6,199 nt of DNA, taken from an uncultured Prevotella sp. Its GTDB lineage: Bacteria; Bacteroidota; Bacteroidia; Bacteroidales; Bacteroidaceae. A model generated the notes under the pieces. It did no database searches, had not been told where the DNA came from, and saw nothing but the letters and a program-made list of their open reading frames with translations. This document shows positions 1-3,367 of the stretch, piece after piece. A program made the position numbers and the translations under genes. The DNA lies in the NCBI GenBank assembly GCA_900318855.1, contig ONMG01000018.1, positions 1 to 6,199 on the forward strand, written 5' to 3'. The number at the start of each line of letters is the position of its first letter. Positions within the stretch are counted from its first letter, which is position 1.

Positions 1-29
1 ATTTATGGATCAAGCATATAAAAAGCTGT

Positions 30-80
30 TTTTCTAATGGCGGTCATTAGAAAATGACAAGAAGCTTTTTCTAATGACCG
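30..80. repeat. Nested inverted repeats forming two alternative hairpins
   Basis: TTTTCTAATG (30-39) pairs perfectly with CATTAGAAAA (45-54) around a 5-base loop. The segment 41-54 (CGGTCATTAGAAAA) also pairs perfectly over 14 bp with 67-80 (TTTTCTAATGACCG) around a 12-base loop. The two stems share bases 45-54, so they cannot form together. Read on the minus strand, the first stem is followed after a few bases by a T-rich stretch (RC of 18-25), so it could act as a weak terminator in that direction. It could equally be a dispersed intergenic repeat or the edge of a mobile element. The pairing is seen directly; the role is not known. Confidence 0.6.
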
Positions 81-141
81 ATTTGGGATTAAGCAACCTC
101 AAAGACGGCACTACAGGCTTCATCAACGCGTCATCCCAAAT
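81..141. repeat. 9-bp inverted repeat with 43-base spacer
   Basis: ATTTGGGAT (81-89) is the exact reverse complement of ATCCCAAAT (133-141). It begins immediately after the hairpin at 30-80, so the whole 30-141 interval is built of nested inverted repeats. This could be one larger structured RNA or DNA element. No function is assigned. Confidence 0.4.
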
Positions 142-346
142 TATTCAAAGAAGTCTGTAACTGAATGATGTGAAATACAGAAGTGTAGGAAAATAGGCCT
201 CAATGAAAAAGTCCGTGGCTGGAGCTTCGAAGGACTTCGTGCTCGTGTGCCCCCTCGGAGCACGTCAGCTGTAGTAGGACAGCCACCTCCAGTCTGCACC
301 CCGGTTCCCAATCCGGCGCACAGACCAGCCGCACCCTCAAGGGGAG
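142..346. other. Non-coding, structured region downstream of the sulfatase
   Basis: No convincing gene is seen here. A GTG-started minus-strand reading frame (350-141) has low-complexity composition and resembles no family I know. The stretch becomes GC-rich after about 210 and holds several stem-loops. These are CGAAG-GA-CTTCG at 228-239, a 7-bp stem CGTGCTC (238-244) with GAGCACG (258-264), and an imperfect 13-base stem 292-304 with 313-325 (outer GTCTG/CAGAC, inner CCGG/CCGG, loop TTCCCAAT). It lies 3' of the sulfatase on the minus strand and so would form the trailer of its transcript. Confidence 0.4.
292..325 (-). terminator. GC-rich stem-loop 3' of the sulfatase (possible terminator or 3' stabiliser)
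   Basis: Bases 292-304 pair with 313-325 around an 8-base loop, with mismatches at three internal positions. On the minus strand it starts 22 bases after the sulfatase stop codon, where a transcript-end hairpin would be expected. It lacks the U tract of a standard intrinsic terminator, so termination is an inference. It might instead protect the mRNA 3' end or have no role. Confidence 0.25.
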
Positions 347-1876
347 TCACTGAAGCTTTTCGGCCTCGGTATCAAAGTGATAGTGGGGACCCGTAGCGCG
401 GATAAAGGCCCTGCGGATCTTCCACATCAGTCCGAGCCGCTGCACACTGATGTCGTGCTGTTGCGAGGCATCGGTACTGAGGTCGTAGAGTAGCCAATTG
501 GTTTGATTGCCAAGTTCATTGCCCGTCTCGTTGGTCTTTGGCCCCTTGTAAGGTGGCAACAGCGCATAACGTCCCATTCGGTAGGCCAGTCGTCCTTGCG
601 CCTCCACCACATAGCCTTTGCGTCCTTTATCGGTCTTTCCAAGAAAGGCCTTCAGGTGGTTTTCTGAGTCGAGACCTTTGGGAACAGGCTGTCCCACCAG
701 GGAAGCCAACGAGGCCAGCAAGTCCTGCTGCGCGACCAGGGCGGAGCTCACCATGGGTAGGATGGTGCCCTTCCAATAGACGAAGAAAGGCACACGCGTT
801 CCTGCCTCAAAGAGACTGTACTTGCCGCCTCTGAGTCCACCATTGGGGTCGTGCAGCTTGCGCGTCCCCCGGGAGCCGTCCTGGTAGCCGTCGTCAAGCA
901 CGGGACCATTGTCGCTCGAGAAGATGATAAGTGTATTCTCCAAGAGACCTTTCTCCCGGAGCATGTCCACCACCTGACCAACACACCAGTCGGCTTCCTT
1001 CACCACGTCGCCGCGCGGCCCCAAGCCAGTGCTGCCGGCGAAGGCAGTGTCGGGCACACGGGGCACATGGGGCTCATGCAAACCGTAGTAGAGAAAGAAG
1101 GGATGTGAGGTGGAGGCCGTATCAATGAAGGCTCTGACCTTCTCTACAAGACAGCGCGCCATAGTGGTATCGTTCCAGATAGCCGACCGTCCGCCTTTCA
1201 TAAAGCCGATGCGCGGAATACCGTTGATGATGGAGCCCTGATGTCCGTGTGACCAGCGCATGCGCATCATCTCGGGATGGTTGGCTGCCGTGGGCTCGCC
1301 TTCAAAGGGATGAGTGTAGTCCACGCTGATGGGGTCAGAAGGGTCGAGACCGGCCACCCGCCCATTCTCCACGTAGACGGTGGGTACACGGTCAACAGTG
1401 GCAGCAATGAGATAGGAATAGTCGAAGCCTAAATCGGCCGCCCCGGGACTGATCTTCTTGTTCCAATCTATCTTGCCCACACCCATACCGAGATGCCATT
1501 TGCCGATGGCTGCCGTAGCATAGCCTGCCTTACGGAACATCTTCGCCAGTGTGAACTGCTGCGGACTGACCAAGAGCGGTGCGTCACCGGGCAAGATCTT
1601 GGCATCTTTGTTCTTCCACGGATACATACCGGTGAGGAGGGCATAGCGCGATGGGGTCGACGTGGCCGAAGAGGCATGGCCATCGGTAAAGCAAACGCCT
1701 CCCATAGCCAAACTGTCGATATGAGGAGTGGACAGCGTGCGATTGCCGTAAGCGCTCACGTCTCCCCATCCGAGGTCGTCGGCCATGATAATGATGACGT
1801 TGGGATGCTTTCTGGCTCCAGAGGCCACGACAGGCAACAGAAGCAGGGCTGAGAGGGCTGATAGTTCTTTTTTCAT
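347..1876 (-). CDS. Secreted serine-type sulfatase (arylsulfatase family, S1)
   Basis: This enzyme hydrolyses sulfate esters, probably from host or dietary glycans, outside the cytoplasm. The 509-residue length is normal for the family. An N-terminal signal peptide (KK, then the hydrophobic stretch LSALLLLPVVASG) ends near residue 20. Alkaline-phosphatase-fold sulfatase motifs follow in order: metal-binding NVIIIMADDLGWGD (26-39, D33/D34), the maturation motif S73-T-P-S-R77, GKWHLG (125-130), HEPHVP (267-272), metal-binding SSDNG (320-324) and LRGGKYSLFEAGTRVP (348-363, K352). The nucleophile position is serine (TCG codon), not cysteine. In this family that residue is converted to formylglycine, and the serine form requires a radical-SAM anaerobic maturase (anSME) that is not in this window. 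The ATG at 1876 gives the signal peptide directly. No Shine-Dalgarno is visible, which is usual in Bacteroidota. The gene is monocistronic here and faces away from the gene remnants. The substrate cannot be read from sequence. Confidence 0.95.
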   Translation of the reverse strand: MKKELSALSALLLLPVVASGARKHPNVIIIMADDLGWGDVSAYGNRTLSTPHIDSLAMGGVCFTDGHASSATSTPSRYALLTGMYPWKNKDAKILPGDAPLLVSPQQFTLAKMFRKAGYATAAIGKWHLGMGVGKIDWNKKISPGAADLGFDYSYLIAATVDRVPTVYVENGRVAGLDPSDPISVDYTHPFEGEPTAANHPEMMRMRWSHGHQGSIINGIPRIGFMKGGRSAIWNDTTMARCLVEKVRAFIDTASTSHPFFLYYGLHEPHVPRVPDTAFAGSTGLGPRGDVVKEADWCVGQVVDMLREKGLLENTLIIFSSDNGPVLDDGYQDGSRGTRKLHDPNGGLRGGKYSLFEAGTRVPFFVYWKGTILPMVSSALVAQQDLLASLASLVGQPVPKGLDSENHLKAFLGKTDKGRKGYVVEAQGRLAYRMGRYALLPPYKGPKTNETGNELGNQTNWLLYDLSTDASQQHDISVQRLGLMWKIRRAFIRATGPHYHFDTEAEKLQ

Positions 1877-2067
1877 TGTTATAGCTTTATACGGTATATA
1901 TTGAGTGAATGGGGCGGCGCGTCAAGTGATGGAGCGGCGATCTGCAGCGGGAGGCTTACTTAGAGTCGGCTTACTTATGTAAAACGGTCTGTCTACCTAT
2001 ATATTATAAGATGTAGAGCAATTATTTCCGGATCCTAACAGGCTTCATCTCAGAACTGCGCCGAGCC
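1877..2067. other. Intergenic region upstream of the sulfatase
   Basis: This region contains no gene. It should hold the sulfatase promoter on the minus strand. The 30 bases before the ATG are AT-rich (RC contains CAATATATACCGTATAAAGC), but I find no clean TAnnTTTG box, so no promoter is called. It also contains the direct repeat at 1953-1977. I see no recognisable trace of the missing N-terminal half of the neighbouring ATPase remnant in this interval. Confidence 0.5.
1953..1977. repeat. 10-base direct repeat, period 15
   Basis: GGCTTACTTA occurs at 1953-1962 and again at 1968-1977, separated by GAGTC. It lies about 80-100 bases upstream of the sulfatase start codon. A period of 15 places the copies about one and a half helical turns apart. 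It may be a tandem site for a regulator of the sulfatase or a small duplication scar. The repeat is seen; the role is inferred. Confidence 0.4.
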
Positions 2068-2721
2068 ATGACCGTCACACAGAATAGTCGCTTGACGCTG
2101 GTCAATGTGAAAGACCTTCAGGCCTTCCATACATTTATACGACTCGCTGCAGGACGCATCGGTCAAGAGTTCAACGCCTCAGCACTCTCTGTAGAGGTTG
2201 GCGTGAGTTTACCCACCGTGAAAAATTGGTTGAGCGTGTTGGCTGCATCTTATGTTGTTTATCTGCTGCATCCCTACCATGCCAATATCGGCAAGCGGCT
2301 CACCAAGACTCCGAAACTGTATTTTTACGACACTGGTCTTGCCGCTTTTCTTCTTGGCATTAACAGCATCGAGCAGTTGGACGTGCATCCTTTGCGCGGA
2401 AGTCTCATGGAGAATCTGGTGGTAAACGACATCGTGAAACACGGTTGCAATCAGGGACGTGAAGAAAGTCTTTTTTTCTACCGCGACAAATCGCAGCATG
2501 AAGTTGATGTGCTGAGAGCTTTATCAGACGGCAGTCTCGAAGCCTACGAGATCAAGGCGAGTATGACCTATAACGCCGATTATTTCAAACATCTGCGCTA
2601 TCTGAAATCACTCTTGGGCGACCGTCTGAAGCGTACGACAGTTATCTATGACGGTACACAGGAGAATAGTCAGGACATTGATGGCTATTGCAATTTCCGT
2701 CATCTAAAGCTCTTGCCATAA
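2068..2721 (+). pseudogene. C-terminal remnant of an AAA ATPase with DUF4143 domain
   Basis: Intact members of this family (AAA_14 ATPase plus DUF4143) run to roughly 400 residues. They have an N-terminal P-loop domain, a winged helix and a PD-(D/E)xK nuclease-like C-terminus, and their cellular role is poorly defined. Here only about 217 residues remain. Family-like sequence begins around residue 8-13 (RLTLVNVKDLQAF). The winged-helix part is at 32-70, and the family motif KTPKLYFYDTGLAAFLLG follows at 80-97. The nuclease-like part retains E115, D147 and E161-I-K163. Walker A and B are absent, and the upstream bases do not encode them in any frame I checked. The ATG at 2068 is probably fortuitous. 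The frame is undisturbed to its stop, so a stub could still be translated, but it cannot act as an ATPase. Codons look less GC-biased than in the flanking genes, hinting at a different origin. Confidence 0.8.
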
Positions 2722-2727
2722 GTCCTA

Positions 2728-2759
2728 ACCCTCCCTTCGGGAGAGGGTCAGGGAGGGGC
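2728..2759. repeat. C/G-rich inverted repeat between convergent gene ends
   Basis: CTCCC (2731-2735) pairs with GGGAG (2739-2743) over a 3-base loop. Alternatively CCCTCCC (2729-2735) pairs with GGGAGGG (2751-2757). It fills almost the whole 39-base gap between the ATPase remnant stop (plus) and the stop of the T9SS-tail remnant (minus). It may be a bidirectional terminator or a copy of a dispersed intergenic repeat. No U tract follows it in either direction. Confidence 0.4.
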
Positions 2760-2760
2760 T

Positions 2761-2919
2761 CTACTTCTTCACCACCTTGCGCCCGTTGACAATATATATG
2801 CCAGCGGGCAGCTCAGCAAGCGAGCCTTGCATCTTCACGCCCTGCAGGTTGTAGATGCCCTGCTTATGTGGCACATCTGCTCCCACGATGGCGATGCCTG
2901 TAGGAACCCATGTGCCGTG
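2761..2919 (-). pseudogene. C-terminal tail of a secreted protein (T9SS-like sorting tail), 5' part missing
   Basis: About 52 codons plus a stop remain. The sequence GIYNLQGVKMQGSLAELP followed by AGIYIVNGRKVVKK matches the short C-terminal tails (YNLQG...GIYIVNGRKV) common on exported proteins of Prevotella and relatives. These resemble type IX secretion sorting domains, which direct transport across the outer membrane and are then removed. The catalytic or binding body of the parent protein is gone. Upstream of about 2919 the minus-strand frame stays open to 3048, but its sequence there is the antisense of the TPR remnant and not part of this protein. The parent gene cannot be identified. 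The junction near 2920 is a recombination scar, inferred from two unrelated coding signals meeting on opposite strands. Confidence 0.65.
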
Positions 2920-2920
2920 A

Positions 2921-3289
2921 GGAGGTCTGGAGATAGGCAAGAAGGCAGGCGACAAGAGCAGTGTAGGCAGCTCGCTCAACACCCTGGCAGGCATCTGCTT
3001 AGCAGCAAAGCAACTCGATGAGGGCGAGAAGTATATCCTCGAGGCCATACGCTATTGCGAAGAAGCCAACGACTCCAATCTGTTGCCCATACGCTACGGC
3101 ATGGCATCAGAGATTTATCACGCCAAAGGTGAAGACACAAAGTCATTAGCCTACGCGTGCCATGCCTATCAGATAGATTCTCTCTTGGGCAAGACACCAC
3201 GAATGGGCATACGCCTGTCGCAGATGGCAGCCGCACAGATAGCCCTGAAACAGGATGCGACGACAATCATCCATTCGCACGGTTCGTAA
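2921..3289 (+). pseudogene. Internal fragment of a TPR-repeat protein
   Basis: Plus frame 2 is open from 2921 (a stop lies at 2918) to the stop at 3287-3289, about 122 residues. It reads as helical tetratricopeptide repeats: LEIGKKAGDKSSVGSSLNTL and LAGICLAAKQLDEGEKYILE, then GMASEIYHAKGEDTKSLAYA, then a third unit IRLSQMAAAQIALKQD. This style is typical of the periplasmic sensor half of Bacteroidota TPR regulators (TPR joined to a histidine kinase or HTH), a family assignment from memory. There is no start codon with a leader, so the 5' part is missing. After about 3256 the sequence (ATTIIHSHGS) no longer looks like TPR, so the 3' part is lost too. The ATG at 3083 is internal to a repeat and is not a real start. 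Confidence 0.7.
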
Positions 3290-3298
3290 TTTTTCACG

Positions 3299-3320
3299 GT
3301 CAGAACGCCTTGGGTCTGAC
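3299..3320. promoter_or_regulatory. Inverted repeat overlapping the -33 region (possible operator)
   Basis: GTCAGA (3299-3304) and TCTGAC (3315-3320) are perfect reverse complements with a 10-base spacer, plus one further matching pair inside. The right half covers or abuts the likely -33 element of the promoter for the gene at 3368, where a bound regulator could block or aid RNA polymerase. The role is inferred from position only. Confidence 0.3.
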
Positions 3321-3338
3321 AGAATATCTATAACTTTG
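3310..3338 (+). promoter_or_regulatory. Bacteroidota-type sigma-ABfr promoter
   Basis: TAACTTTG at 3331-3338 matches the primary Bacteroidota -7 consensus TAnnTTTG exactly. TTGG at 3310-3313 is an acceptable -33 element (consensus TTTG), with 17 bases between the boxes. Transcription would start near 3343-3346, giving a leader of about 23 bases before the ATG at 3368. No Shine-Dalgarno is visible in that leader, which is typical for this phylum. Confidence 0.65.
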
Positions 3339-3367
3339 TAGGTGGAAAGCAATAACCCACAGTAATC

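Noticed and set aside
30..80. CRISPR array or tRNA
   Set aside because: The repeats are inverted and overlapping, not regularly spaced direct repeats, and there is no cloverleaf with a T-arm GTTCRANNC consensus.
141..350. Minus-strand 69-codon frame overlapping the sulfatase stop (GTG start)
   Set aside because: The composition is rich in G, T, P and R with no domain, and the frame runs through GC-rich stem-loops. A stop-start overlap alone is not enough support.
1493..1852. Plus-strand frame of 119 codons inside the sulfatase
   Set aside because: It is antisense to the sulfatase catalytic motifs, with no independent evidence of coding.
2761..3048. Full 95-codon minus-strand gene ending in the T9SS-like tail
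   Set aside because: Only the last about 52 codons look like a real protein; the rest is the antisense of the TPR fragment, so the ATG at 3048 is accidental.
3083..3289. Short plus-strand gene starting at ATG 3083
   Set aside because: The same frame is open and TPR-like back to 2921, so this ATG is internal to a repeat of a truncated gene.
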